DNA from: a bacterium
GTDB lineage: Bacteria; Nitrospinota_A; UBA7883; JACRGQ01
Length of the DNA: 28,515 bases
Assembly (NCBI GenBank): GCA_021815535.1
Contig: JAKAGL010000003.1
Coordinates: 1-28,515, forward strand
Direction: 5' to 3'
The notes under the pieces are model-generated. The model saw nothing but the letters and a program-made list of their open reading frames with translations, was not told the DNA's origin and did no database searches. Below are positions 1-10,356 of the stretch, in pieces. Position 1 is the stretch's first letter. Each line of letters begins with the position of its first letter. Both the position numbers and the translations under genes were made by a program.

Positions 1-955
1 GTATCTCGCCCAATTTCGGCGAAACCGGTTCTTCTTCATCCCCGCCGCCGAAAAGTTTGCGGTCAATCAAGGTGAGCACCGGCTCGATAGCCAGCCTCGA
101 AACGGTCCCGGTATAATTCGGCAGGTTATTCTTTCCCTCGTTCAGCGTCTCACTGATGGCGCCAAGCCCTTTTTCCAGGGTGTCGCGCACCACCATTACG
201 ATGTCGCTAAACTCGCGGTCCACGGTCATCTTTTCCTTGCGGGCGTTATCCAAAAGATTCTCCGCGTCGTGGCAGAGCGTGTTGATCTCGTTCATCCCCA
301 GAAAGCCGGCCGCACCTTTGAGTGAGTGAAAGACCCGGAAGAGCGAATTGATGATATCCATGTTCTGTGGATTCTCTTCCAGAGCCATGACGTACTCTTC
401 GATCTTGTTGATCATTTCGGTGGACTCTTCCAGGAAGCCGTCGAAGATCACCACATCGTTTTCGTCCATGAGGACAATCTTGCTTGAACCCACCTCCGCG
501 TGTTGCGGTGCGGTATCCGGCTCCGGCTTACCTTCCACTGCGGAGGGTTCGATGGTGGTTGGCGCCGCCGCCGGCGGCATCTTCGGCGTTATGCCAAATT
601 TGTCTTTCAAAATCGACATCAGCGATGCCGCGCGTCCGGCGAAATTTCCGGCATCATAAGAAGGACCAAGGGCATCGCGGCAGAGGTTGATCGCTTCGTC
701 GATCTGCTTCATCACAAGCGGCCCGGAATGAGGTTCCAGCTGGTACAGCAAAACCTTTTCCAGCACCTGGCCGAGCCCCTCAAAGATGATCCACATCTCC
801 TTAGGTTCAAACGGCGCCACAAGTATTTTTATCGCATCGACTTGCTGGCTGATCCCCACCGTGGTGGAAAGGTCGGTGAGCTCGGCATCCGCCATGGTGC
901 ACGAAAGCGCGAGTTCATCGAGTTTTTCCAGTATCGGTTCCGTGTTTGACGCCAT
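1..955 (-). CDS. cheA: CheA-type chemotaxis histidine kinase, N-terminal part (partial)
   Basis: The reading frame starts at ATG 955 and runs off the left edge after 318 codons, so kinase and CheW-binding domains are not seen. An HPt domain covers about residues 165-265; its motif HSLKGAAGFLGM gives His210 as the phosphorylated histidine. It is followed by the linker/P2-like start. CheA passes phosphate from this His to response regulators in the cytoplasmic chemoreceptor array. Unusually, about 125 residues of mostly helical, unrecognised sequence and a Pro/Ala-rich linker (about 124-155) precede the HPt domain, whereas classical CheA begins with it. A purine run (GGGGGGA) lies about 10 bases upstream of the ATG. 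The gene is divergent from the P-type ATPase. A different HPt-containing hybrid kinase remains possible because the catalytic part is outside the window. Confidence 0.85.
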   Translation of the reverse strand, partial: MASNTEPILEKLDELALSCTMADAELTDLSTTVGISQQVDAIKILVAPFEPKEMWIIFEGLGQVLEKVLLYQLEPHSGPLVMKQIDEAINLCRDALGPSYDAGNFAGRAASLMSILKDKFGITPKMPPAAAPTTIEPSAVEGKPEPDTAPQHAEVGSSKIVLMDENDVVIFDGFLEESTEMINKIEEYVMALEENPQNMDIINSLFRVFHSLKGAAGFLGMNEINTLCHDAENLLDNARKEKMTVDREFSDIVMVVRDTLEKGLGAISETLNEGKNNLPNYTGTVSRLAIEPVLTLIDRKLFGGGDEEEPVSPKLGEI

Positions 956-1097
956 CGTTGCAGGTCCCCCCGGCCTATCGGGCAAAACACTATGAATTAC
1001 ATTGCATTATCCCGCCATGATTTTATGAGTTTGCATCAACAGTGTCAACCGGTACTTTGCCCGCCGCCGGTGGAACCCGTATTACAATGGAACTGCA
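956..1097. promoter_or_regulatory. Divergent intergenic region between cheA and the P-type ATPase
   Basis: This 142-base gap must hold the start signals of both divergent genes. On the minus strand CCCGATAG (975-982) resembles the sigma-28 -10 element GCCGATAA and would place a transcript start just ahead of cheA, but no good TAAA element sits 15 bases upstream of it. On the plus strand no convincing sigma-70 pair was found. A five-codon open frame (ATG 1087 to TGA 1099-1101) overlaps the ATPase start. The assignment is weak. Confidence 0.25.
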
Positions 1098-3824
1098 ATG
1101 ATCGACATTAAGTATTACCGTTGTTCGATTTCCGAAGCAGCCGCCGCGTTGCAAACCGATCCGGAAAATGGGCTTTCCGGCGAAGAAGCGGACCACCGCC
1201 TGAAAAGCCGCGGGTTCAACCGGCTTGAGAAAACAAACAAGCGATCCGTGGCGCGCATCGCAATGGAGCAGTTGACCGACCTGCTGGTTATCATCCTCAT
1301 TGTGGCGGGCCTCATTTCCATCTATCTGGGGGCGTACCGTGACGCGTTGCTTATGTTCGGTATCGTGGTGGTCAACACCTGCATCCGTTTTTATCAGGAA
1401 TATAAGTCGGAAAAGATCCTCGAATCCCTGGTGGCTTTGATGGTGCCCAATGCAAAGGTGGTGCGCAATGGCTCGGTATTGGAAATAAGCGCCCTGCATC
1501 TTGTTCCCGGTGATGTGGTTTTTCTGGAAGAGGGAGACGGCGTGCCGGCGGACATCCGTCTTACCGACAGCGAGAATTTCGCCACCAACGATTTCCTCCT
1601 TACCGGCGAAACAATGCCACAGCCCAAAAACCACACGCTGGAAATCACTTGCGACGCCCCGGTGACCAACCAGGATAACTGCGTCTTCAGCGGCGTAACG
1701 GTAGCCCGCGGGGTGGCCCGCGGTATTGTCTTTGCCACAGGCATGAACAGCGAGATCGGCCGCATCGCCGCCGGCACGGAAGAGATCAGCATGCTCCCTT
1801 CCCCTTTGCAAAAAGAGGTGACCGACCTGGCGCGCAAGCTCACCCGTATTACGCTCGTGGTGATGGCCGTCCTGTTCGCCGTGAAACTTTTTTTTCAGAC
1901 CCCCTTGTTCGAGGCGCTGGCCTTTTCCATCGGCGTGGCGGCCGCTCTGGTGCCCGAGGGTATGCCAACCCAGATTTCCGGCGCCCTGGCGCTGGGGATG
2001 CGGCGGCTGTCACGGCAAAACGCCGTGGCAAAGAAACTCTCCGCCATAGAAACTGTTGGAGCCGCCACCGTCATAGCTTCCGACAAGACCGGCACCATTA
2101 CCCGCCATGAGATCACCATCAACCATTGCCATTTTGGCGGCCGGGTATTTTTTGTCTCAGGCAATGGCTACGCCCCGGTCGGCGAAATCGTCGATATGGA
2201 GGGGAGAAGCTATCACCGCGAAACCATTGGCGACCTGAAGGTCGTTTTCCTCGATGGTTACCTCGCCTCCACCGGCACCGTCCACCCGCCCGATGCCGAA
2301 CACCGCGTTTGGTATGCCGTCGGGGATCCGACCGACTCGGCTTTTGCCACACTCGCCCAAAAAGCCGGGTATAACCTCGACGAAGTTGACGCCCTCTATC
2401 CGCGCATAGCTTTTTTCCCCTTTGATAATGAACGGAAGCGGATGTCGGTGGTACGCCAACATAAAGGCAAGCGGATCGTTTTTGCCAAAGGCGCCCCGGA
2501 GACCGTTTTGGCGGCGTGTACGTCTTACACGGACCAGGGGGCTGTAAAACCACTGACGGAAACCGACCGGGAACGGCTGTTAAACCTTGCGCGGAGCCAT
2601 GCCATCCGGTCGCTGCGGGTGCTGGCGCTGGCGTACCGTGACATCAACATACGTGATGAATATACGCAGGAGGATGTGGAAAAGGGCCTCATCTTCTCCG
2701 GCATGGTCATGATGGCAGACCCGCTGCACGATGGCGTGAAGGCCGCAGTTGCCGCCGCTTATGCCGCCCAAATGAAGGTGATGATGATTACCGGCGATAA
2801 CGCCGCCACCGCAAAGTCGGTGGCACACTCCATCGGCATGTTGGCCGATGGACACCGCCTGCCGGATGTCATAAACGGCGAAGAACTTGAGCGAATGGAT
2901 GATGCGGCGGTGGGGCGGGCGTTGCAGGCGCGCTCGGTCATTTTCTCACGCGTTACGCCCAAAGATAAATTGCGGATCGTTGAAATGCTCAAGGCGCAGG
3001 GCGAGGTGGTGGCGGTCACCGGCGACGGCGTCAACGATGCCCTTTCGCTCAAGCGGGCCGACATCGGCATCGCCATGGGGCTCAAGGGAAGCGAGGTTGC
3101 GCGTGAAGCGGCCGATCTGGTGCTGCTGGACGACAATTTTGCCACCATTGTCGTCGCCATCCGCGAAGGGCGCACGATTTACCGCAACCTGGAAAAAACC
3201 ATCGCATCATCCCTCACCTCGAACTTCGGCGAACTTGCCTGTGTGCTGCTCGGTTTCGCGGGGGGCTTTTGGGGAATCCCCCAACCGTTGCTGGCAGTGC
3301 AGATTCTCGCCGTGGACCTTATCGGCGAGATGCTCCCGCTCACTTTTCTCACCTACGATCCGCCGGAGGCGGACCTCATGACCCGCCCTCCACGCCCGTT
3401 GCATCACCACATCATCAACCGGGAAACACTACCGAACATAATCTTCTTTGGCTTCCTTATGGGGCTGTTCGCGTTCAGTTCGTTCATGGGCATCTACTAC
3501 GGCCCCGCGCATGAAACGCTTCACTACGAACGGGCGTTGGCCGCCAGCTACGGCACCATCGTCCTCTGCCAATTCATGAATATACTTTCACGCCGCTCCG
3601 CGATGTCCGTATTTAACCCATACCTGTTCGCCAACGGCCACTTGTTGGCCGCCTTTTTCGCCTCGCTCCTTTTCGTGCTGGCGATCGTCTATGTGCCGTG
3701 GATTCACCCCTTTTTCCACACCGCCCCGCTTTCACCGGCAGAGTGGCGTTTTCCTCTGGCCTCGGCCGCCCTCTTCCTGCTGGCGCACGAGGCGCGCAAA
3801 GCGTTCCGGCCCGTTCCCGTCTGA
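1098..3824 (+). CDS. P2-type cation-transporting P-type ATPase
   Basis: A 908-residue integral membrane ion pump, full length for the family. Visible motifs: actuator loop TGE (169-171), M4 PEGMP (286-290), phosphorylation site DKTGT with Asp329, TGDN (565-568) and hinge TGDGVND (641-647). Hydrophobic M1-M4, M5-M6 and four further C-terminal segments fit ten helices. The M5 sequence LTSNFGE keeps Asn709 and Glu712, equivalent to the SERCA N-x-x-E ion ligands. M6 reads AVDLIGEMLP (Asp740, Glu744), which resembles the D-L-x-x-D/E-M of Na,K-ATPases more than the N-L-x-T-D of Ca pumps. It therefore belongs to the P2 group, but the ion (Ca, Na, K or Mn) cannot be assigned. No metal-binding N-terminal domain of the P1B type is present. 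The ATG at 1098 has only a weak GGAA ahead of it. Confidence 0.92.
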   Translation: MIDIKYYRCSISEAAAALQTDPENGLSGEEADHRLKSRGFNRLEKTNKRSVARIAMEQLTDLLVIILIVAGLISIYLGAYRDALLMFGIVVVNTCIRFYQEYKSEKILESLVALMVPNAKVVRNGSVLEISALHLVPGDVVFLEEGDGVPADIRLTDSENFATNDFLLTGETMPQPKNHTLEITCDAPVTNQDNCVFSGVTVARGVARGIVFATGMNSEIGRIAAGTEEISMLPSPLQKEVTDLARKLTRITLVVMAVLFAVKLFFQTPLFEALAFSIGVAAALVPEGMPTQISGALALGMRRLSRQNAVAKKLSAIETVGAATVIASDKTGTITRHEITINHCHFGGRVFFVSGNGYAPVGEIVDMEGRSYHRETIGDLKVVFLDGYLASTGTVHPPDAEHRVWYAVGDPTDSAFATLAQKAGYNLDEVDALYPRIAFFPFDNERKRMSVVRQHKGKRIVFAKGAPETVLAACTSYTDQGAVKPLTETDRERLLNLARSHAIRSLRVLALAYRDINIRDEYTQEDVEKGLIFSGMVMMADPLHDGVKAAVAAAYAAQMKVMMITGDNAATAKSVAHSIGMLADGHRLPDVINGEELERMDDAAVGRALQARSVIFSRVTPKDKLRIVEMLKAQGEVVAVTGDGVNDALSLKRADIGIAMGLKGSEVAREAADLVLLDDNFATIVVAIREGRTIYRNLEKTIASSLTSNFGELACVLLGFAGGFWGIPQPLLAVQILAVDLIGEMLPLTFLTYDPPEADLMTRPPRPLHHHIINRETLPNIIFFGFLMGLFAFSSFMGIYYGPAHETLHYERALAASYGTIVLCQFMNILSRRSAMSVFNPYLFANGHLLAAFFASLLFVLAIVYVPWIHPFFHTAPLSPAEWRFPLASAALFLLAHEARKAFRPVPV

Positions 3825-3919
3825 CACCCAGACTTTTATCAAACCGCATTCAGAAGATTTCCCTTTATAAATCATGTTAAGATAATAGGAAATCAACACG
3901 TTTCATTGCAGAGGTTTTT
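3825..3919 (+). promoter_or_regulatory. AT-rich leader, likely suf operon promoter
   Basis: This 95-base gap is clearly richer in A+T than its surroundings and precedes a five-gene operon. A possible -10 is GATAAT at 3881-3886, with TTTCCC 17 bases upstream as a poor -35. AGAGG lies ahead of the sufB ATG as ribosome-binding site. No SufR or IscR gene is in the window and I could not recognise an operator. Confidence 0.3.
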
Positions 3920-5374
<1,455 letters not shown>

Positions 5375-5390
5375 CGAACGGAGAGACTAC

Positions 5391-6137
5391 ATGCTTGAAA
5401 TAAACAGATTGCGCGCAGGGTACGGCGAAGCCGAGATCCTCAAGGGAATATCGCTCACCGTGAAGCCGGGGGAGATCCATGGCATCATGGGGCCGAACGG
5501 CCACGGCAAGAGCACCATGAGCAAGATACTCATCGGCCACCCCGCCTACGCCGTCACCGGCGGCGGCGTGACCTTCAACGGAAAAAACCTGCTGGAGATG
5601 CCGCCCGAGAAACGGGCGCTGGAGGGGATGTTCCTCGCCTACCAGTACCCGGTGGAGATACCCGGCGTGAATAATGCCGAGTTTTTGCGCATGGCTTACA
5701 ACGAAAAGCGCAAACACGAGAAGCTGGAGCCGGTCGATCCGCTTGATTTCGACGAACTGCTCAACGCAAAAATGAAATTCCTCGGCATGGACAGCCGCTT
5801 CAAGGAGCGGGCGGTGAACGAAGGCTTCTCCGGCGGCGAAAAGAAAAAGAACGAAATTCTCCAGATGGCCCTGCTAGAGCCAAAAGTGGCGATACTGGAC
5901 GAGATCGACAGCGGCCTCGATATAGACGCGCTAAAGGTGGTGGCGGAAGGTGTTAACAAGCTGGCGGGACCGGGCAACAGCCTGATGATCATTACCCACT
6001 ACCCGCGCATATTGCAGTACATCAAGCCGCACCATGTGCATGTGCTGATCCGGGGAAAGATCGTCCGTTCCGGAGGCATGGACCTTGCCGAGGAACTGGA
6101 GACAACCGGCTACGACAGCTACCTGAAAGAGAAATAA
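5391..6137 (+). CDS. sufC: Fe-S cluster assembly ATPase SufC
   Basis: A 248-residue ABC-type ATPase that drives conformational change in the SufBCD complex; it is soluble, not a transporter. Walker A GPNGHGKST is at 34-42, the signature FSGGEKKKNE at 146-155, Walker B VAILDEIDSGLD at 166-177 and the switch His at 203. The altered signature ending KKKNE is characteristic of SufC. GGAG seven bases upstream supports the ATG. Its stop is one base from the sufD start, implying coupled translation. Confidence 0.98.
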   Translation: MLEINRLRAGYGEAEILKGISLTVKPGEIHGIMGPNGHGKSTMSKILIGHPAYAVTGGGVTFNGKNLLEMPPEKRALEGMFLAYQYPVEIPGVNNAEFLRMAYNEKRKHEKLEPVDPLDFDELLNAKMKFLGMDSRFKERAVNEGFSGGEKKKNEILQMALLEPKVAILDEIDSGLDIDALKVVAEGVNKLAGPGNSLMIITHYPRILQYIKPHHVHVLIRGKIVRSGGMDLAEELETTGYDSYLKEK

Positions 6138-6138
6138 G

Positions 6139-7452
6139 ATGGCTCCCGGAGAACCGATAGTAAAGGATTCCCCTTTTTTCGCGGCGCTGGACTGCTTTGT
6201 CCAAAAAGCGGAGTTCCGGGCGGTGAACGAAGCATCGCTCGCGCGGATCATGGAAATCGGCGGGTTGCCTGGCCGAAAACATGAGATGTTCACCTTTGTC
6301 CGCATCCGGCCGCACATCGATACCCCGTTCCAGCCGAAGTTCGGCGTTGACTCGCTCTCGTGCAACACGGTGCGGAGGCTTGTTTACCACGGCTGTGAAA
6401 AATCGTTCCTCGTCATCGGCGACGGCGTCTTTTATCCGGGACTTTCCGATATAAGCGCGGTACGGGAAGAACTGACCGTCCGCCCGCTGATCGACGCCAT
6501 GACGGAAGTGGGGCAGCGCCTGCGTGACGCGGCGGCCGCCACAAACGATATTACCGCCGCGATGAACGGGGCGTTCTGCTCTGGCGGCCTCGCCATAGGG
6601 GTCAAAGCGGGGACGAAACTCTCCGCGCCGTTGCAGATCATCGTCTACTCAACCTCCGCCAATGAGCGGCTGAATGCAACGTTCCCCGCGGTCACGCTCG
6701 ACCTCGGCGAAGGGGCCAAGGCGGTTGTCATCGTAAAAACGGCCGGCGAAGCGGGAGCATACCTTTCCAACGCCCTTTTCGATCTGCGGCTTGGCGTTGC
6801 CGCCACGCTCGACTGGGCTTTTATACAGTCCGACGATGCGGCGGCAATTCACTTGGCCAATATACGCATGACCGCTCAAAAATACGCCCGCTTTAGCGGC
6901 GTCACCGCCTGCAAAGGGAGCCGCATGACGCGGCAGCACCACGAATGCCGCCTGCAGGGGGAAGGAGCCGAGCTTTCGCTTTCAGGCGTGACCATCCTGG
7001 AAAAGAAGGAAGAGGCGCACCACTATGTCCGTGTGCACCACGAAGCGCCCCGCTGCCAAAGCCGCCAGCATTTTAAAAACATCCTGAGCGACAACGGACA
7101 CAGCAGCGTGGATTCCTGCGTGACCGTCCACCCGGATGCGCAACTTACGGACAGCAACCAGTTGGTGAACAACCTCATGCTGTCGCCGGACGCCACGGCG
7201 GATAACAAGCCGTGGCTTTCCATCTATGCCGACGATGTGAAATGCACCCACGGGGCGACCATCGGCAAGATCGATGAAGATCAGATATTCTATTTAAAAA
7301 GCCGGGGCATTCCGGAGGAGCGGGCGCGTGCGCTGCTCACCACGAGTTTCGCGCAAAGCGTCATCGCGGCTATTCCGCAGGTGGACGCAGCCCTTGACGC
7401 CCGCGACATGCTCATCGGCAAACTGGAAGCTAAAGGTTTTGGAGTGAATTGA
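6139..7452 (+). CDS. sufD: Fe-S cluster assembly protein SufD
   Basis: A 437-residue partner of SufB in the SufBC2D scaffold. The C-terminal core has KCTHGATIGKIDEDQ; His371 corresponds to the functionally important His360 of E. coli SufD, and the following ...IFYLKSRGIPEE matches the SufB/SufD shared fold. The N-terminal helical region is divergent, as is normal for SufD. The gene starts one base after the sufC stop and its own stop is one base before the sufS start, so it lies in the middle of a coupled operon. Confidence 0.95.
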   Translation: MAPGEPIVKDSPFFAALDCFVQKAEFRAVNEASLARIMEIGGLPGRKHEMFTFVRIRPHIDTPFQPKFGVDSLSCNTVRRLVYHGCEKSFLVIGDGVFYPGLSDISAVREELTVRPLIDAMTEVGQRLRDAAAATNDITAAMNGAFCSGGLAIGVKAGTKLSAPLQIIVYSTSANERLNATFPAVTLDLGEGAKAVVIVKTAGEAGAYLSNALFDLRLGVAATLDWAFIQSDDAAAIHLANIRMTAQKYARFSGVTACKGSRMTRQHHECRLQGEGAELSLSGVTILEKKEEAHHYVRVHHEAPRCQSRQHFKNILSDNGHSSVDSCVTVHPDAQLTDSNQLVNNLMLSPDATADNKPWLSIYADDVKCTHGATIGKIDEDQIFYLKSRGIPEERARALLTTSFAQSVIAAIPQVDAALDARDMLIGKLEAKGFGVN

Positions 7453-7453
7453 C

Positions 7454-8677
7454 ATGCCTCATTTTGACGTAATGAAGATCAGGGCCGACTTCCCCATGCT
7501 GGGTGCATTGGAAGAAGGGAAACCGCTGGTCTATCTTGACAACGCCGCCACCACCCACAAGCCGTGGGCCGTCATCAACAGGATACGCGACTTCGACAGC
7601 AAGGAGTACGCCACCGTGCGGCGGGGCAGCTACCGGCTGGGCGAACGCGCCACCGACCAGTTCGAGCTGGTGCGGAAGAACGTGCAGAAGTTTATCAACG
7701 CCGCCGACCCCCGCGAGATCATCTTTACGAGTGGCGCCACCCAGGCGATCAACCTCGCCGCGTACAGCTTCGGAAAAAAATTCATCGGGGCGGGAGACGA
7801 GATCGTCGTCACCCATATGGAACACCACGCCAATTTCGTGCCGTGGCAGATCCTCTGCCAGGAGAAAGGGGCGGTGCTCCGAGTCGCGACGATCACCGAC
7901 AGAGGCGAACTCATCATGGACGAGTTCGCCAAACTCCTCGGCCCAAAGACCAAGCTGGTCGCCGTGACCATGTGTTCCAACGTCTTGGGAACGGTAAACC
8001 CGGTAAAAGCGATCTGCAAAATGGCCCACGACTTTGGGGCGAAAGCGCTGGTAGACGGCGCACAAAGCACCCCGCATATGGCGATCGACGTGCGGGATAT
8101 CGACTGCGATTTCTTCGCCTTCTCCGGCCACAAGATGTATGGTCCCAGCGGCACCGGCGTCCTTTACGGCAAATACGAACTGTTGGACGCGTTGCCGCCG
8201 TATGTATCGGGCGGCGACATGATCAATGCGGTCAGCATCGAGAAGACCACGTTTTCCAAACCGCCGATCAGGTTCGAGGCGGGCACTCCCGCCATCTCGC
8301 AGGTGATAGGGCTGGGCGCTGCGGTAGATTACCTTACCGGGATCGGGATGGACAACATCGCCGCCTATGAACATGAGTTGTTGGAATACGGCACCAAAGT
8401 CCTTTCAACGGTGCCGGGATTGAAGATCATCGGCACCGCCCCCCACAAAGGGGCGATCATCTCTTTTACGATGGATGCGGCGCATCCTCATGACATTGTC
8501 ACCATCATCGATCACGAAGGGGTCTGCATGCGGGGCGGCCACCACTGCGCCCAGCCGTTGATGGCCCGCTTCGGCGTACCGGCAACCAGCCGGGCTTCGC
8601 TGGCGTTTTACAATACGAAGCAGGAGATCGATCAACTTGCCAAAGCCCTGCATAAGGTGCTGGAGGTGTTTGCGTAA
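7454..8677 (+). CDS. sufS: Cysteine desulfurase SufS
   Basis: A 407-residue group II PLP-dependent cysteine desulfurase that releases sulfur from cysteine as a persulfide for cluster assembly. The PLP lysine is Lys227 in SGHKMYGP, the cofactor Asp lies in LVDGAQS (199-205), and the catalytic Cys365 is in RGGHHCAQPLM, the SufS-type (not IscS-type) context. GGAG at 7441-7444 is the likely ribosome-binding site. The stop TAA shares its last base with the start ATG of the next gene (TAATG), which fits the SufS-SufU partnership. Confidence 0.97.
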   Translation: MPHFDVMKIRADFPMLGALEEGKPLVYLDNAATTHKPWAVINRIRDFDSKEYATVRRGSYRLGERATDQFELVRKNVQKFINAADPREIIFTSGATQAINLAAYSFGKKFIGAGDEIVVTHMEHHANFVPWQILCQEKGAVLRVATITDRGELIMDEFAKLLGPKTKLVAVTMCSNVLGTVNPVKAICKMAHDFGAKALVDGAQSTPHMAIDVRDIDCDFFAFSGHKMYGPSGTGVLYGKYELLDALPPYVSGGDMINAVSIEKTTFSKPPIRFEAGTPAISQVIGLGAAVDYLTGIGMDNIAAYEHELLEYGTKVLSTVPGLKIIGTAPHKGAIISFTMDAAHPHDIVTIIDHEGVCMRGGHHCAQPLMARFGVPATSRASLAFYNTKQEIDQLAKALHKVLEVFA

Positions 8678-9129
8678 TGTCGTACCAAAACGAGCTGTAT
8701 CAACAAGTGATACTGGATCATAACAAAAACCCTCGCAACTTCAGGGAAATCGGCGATACCGCCCATTCCTGCAACGGGCACAACCCGCTCTGTGGCGATA
8801 AGATAAACATCTACCTGAAGATCACGCCGGGCGACGTGATAGAAGATGTCTCGTTCACCGGTTCGGGCTGCGCCATCAGCAAGGCGAGCGCCAGCCTGAT
8901 GACCACCTTTCTGAAAGGAAAAACCGCCACGGAAGCGAAAGTGGTGTTTGAGGAGTTCCACAAAATGGTGCTTGGCGACCTGGACCCAGCCACGCAGGAA
9001 CACCACCTCGGCAAGCTGACGATCTTTCAGGGGGTGCGGGAATTTTCGTCGCGCATCAAGTGCGCCTCGCTGGCATGGCACACGCTCATCTGCGCCATCG
9101 ACAAGACCGGCGAAACCACGATGGAGTGA
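8677..9129 (+). CDS. sufU: SufU-type zinc-dependent sulfurtransferase
   Basis: A 150-residue IscU-fold protein. The zinc/sulfur ligands Cys39 and Asp41 (in PLCGD), Cys65 (GSGCAIS) and Cys129 (RIKCASLAW) are all present. The roughly 20-residue insertion before the third cysteine (around 97-117) distinguishes SufU from the scaffold IscU. SufU accepts the persulfide sulfur from SufS and hands it to SufBCD. Its start overlaps the sufS stop by one base. It ends the operon, six bases from the convergent epimerase gene, and no terminator hairpin is visible there. Confidence 0.95.
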   Translation: MSYQNELYQQVILDHNKNPRNFREIGDTAHSCNGHNPLCGDKINIYLKITPGDVIEDVSFTGSGCAISKASASLMTTFLKGKTATEAKVVFEEFHKMVLGDLDPATQEHHLGKLTIFQGVREFSSRIKCASLAWHTLICAIDKTGETTME

Positions 9130-9135
9130 CGGAAC

Positions 9136-10251
9136 CTATACCAGTCCTTTGTCGGAGAGTTCTTTGGCGGCGAGGTCGAATTTGTCATCGGCATCGGTGG
9201 TGCGCGCCCATTCAATAAGGCGGAACATCCCCTCGTCAAATGCGACAGCCGGTTCATAACCGAGCAGTTCCCGCGCGCGGGTGACATCGGCATAGCAGTG
9301 GCGGATGTCCCCCTTGCGGTACGTGCCGGTGATCTGCGGCTCGATGTCGGGGCGGCCGTTCAACCGGGCCAGCGTTTCGGCAACCGCCTTTATCGGCGTC
9401 GGCACGCCACCGCCGATATTCAACGCATGGTAATCGGCGCCGCTTTTTTCCAGCGCCAGCAGGTTGGCGGCCACCACATCGTCCACCGATACGAAATCGC
9501 GTGTCTGCCCGCCGTCTTCGTACACCACCGGGCGGTTGCCGCATTTGATACGGGACATGAAAATGGCCCCGACGCCGGTATACGGATTGGAGAGCGATTG
9601 CCGCGGGCCGTAAACATTGAAGTAGCGCAACGCCACGGACGGAATGCCATAGGTCATTCCGATATTCAAAACGATCTCTTCCTGCGCCATCTTGCTGATG
9701 GCATATACCGAATTGGGGGTGCGGCGCGCCTCTTCGCGCGTCGCCGTTGCGCTCAACTGCCCGCCGCACTGCGGACAATAGTTGCCCCAATCCCCTTTTT
9801 CAAGGTCGGCGGCGCGGCGCATGATCCCTTTCAGGGTACCGCAGTGGGAACAGGCGTACTCCCCTTCGCCGTAACTGCTCATGCTTGAAGCAACCACAAC
9901 TTTGCGCACGGCGTGGGGTTCGTTGGCGATAATATCCATCAACACGGCGGTTCCCCGGACATTCACATCGGTATAATGCTCTACCCTGTACTGCGATTGC
10001 CCCACCCCCACGGCGGCGGCATGATGAGACACCGCATCGATCCCAACAAGCGCCTTTTTCAATGCGGCGCGGTCGCGCACGTCCCCCTTGATGAATTCGG
10101 CGGTGGGATTCAAATAGTGCGGCGGATCGCCGCCGGGATGCACCTGCGGATCGAGATTATCGAAGATGCGCACCGCATGGCCGCGCAAGACAAGGGCATC
10201 GGCAAGGTGGGAGCCGATAAATCCGGCGCCGCCGGTAATGAGAATGTTCAT
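9136..10251 (-). CDS. NAD-dependent sugar-nucleotide epimerase/dehydratase with inserted zinc ribbon
   Basis: A 371-residue extended short-chain dehydrogenase. The Rossmann motif GGAGFIG is at 7-13, catalytic Tyr183 and Lys187 are in YAISK, and LRYFNVYGPRQ and TRDFVSVDD are typical of UDP-glucose 4-epimerase relatives. Such enzymes act in the cytoplasm on nucleotide sugars for cell-surface glycans. Between the Rossmann core and the catalytic Tyr is an insertion of about 50 residues with two CxxC pairs (Cys134/137 and Cys159/162), very likely a structural zinc site. The substrate cannot be assigned: UDP-glucose, UDP-GlcNAc and dTDP-rhamnose epimerases are all possible. It lies 105 bases after the outer-membrane protein gene in the same direction and may share its transcript. 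Confidence 0.88.
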   Translation of the reverse strand: MNILITGGAGFIGSHLADALVLRGHAVRIFDNLDPQVHPGGDPPHYLNPTAEFIKGDVRDRAALKKALVGIDAVSHHAAAVGVGQSQYRVEHYTDVNVRGTAVLMDIIANEPHAVRKVVVASSMSSYGEGEYACSHCGTLKGIMRRAADLEKGDWGNYCPQCGGQLSATATREEARRTPNSVYAISKMAQEEIVLNIGMTYGIPSVALRYFNVYGPRQSLSNPYTGVGAIFMSRIKCGNRPVVYEDGGQTRDFVSVDDVVAANLLALEKSGADYHALNIGGGVPTPIKAVAETLARLNGRPDIEPQITGTYRKGDIRHCYADVTRARELLGYEPAVAFDEGMFRLIEWARTTDADDKFDLAAKELSDKGLV

Positions 10252-10356
10252 CCGTTTGATCCCCGCATTGAAGGCACGTAATGGTTAACGGTCAACCGGG
10301 GAAAAACTTGAGCGCGCCCACACCAGTTACGGCAGGGACTTTTGCGGCGGGGCCGG

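Noticed and set aside
1023..1811. 262-codon open frame on the minus strand
   Set aside because: It lies opposite the P-type ATPase, whose motifs are unmistakable; its His/Gly/Asp-rich composition is that of an antisense shadow.
7430..8374. 314-codon open frame on the minus strand
   Set aside because: Antisense to sufS, with no recognisable domain and a shadow-like composition.
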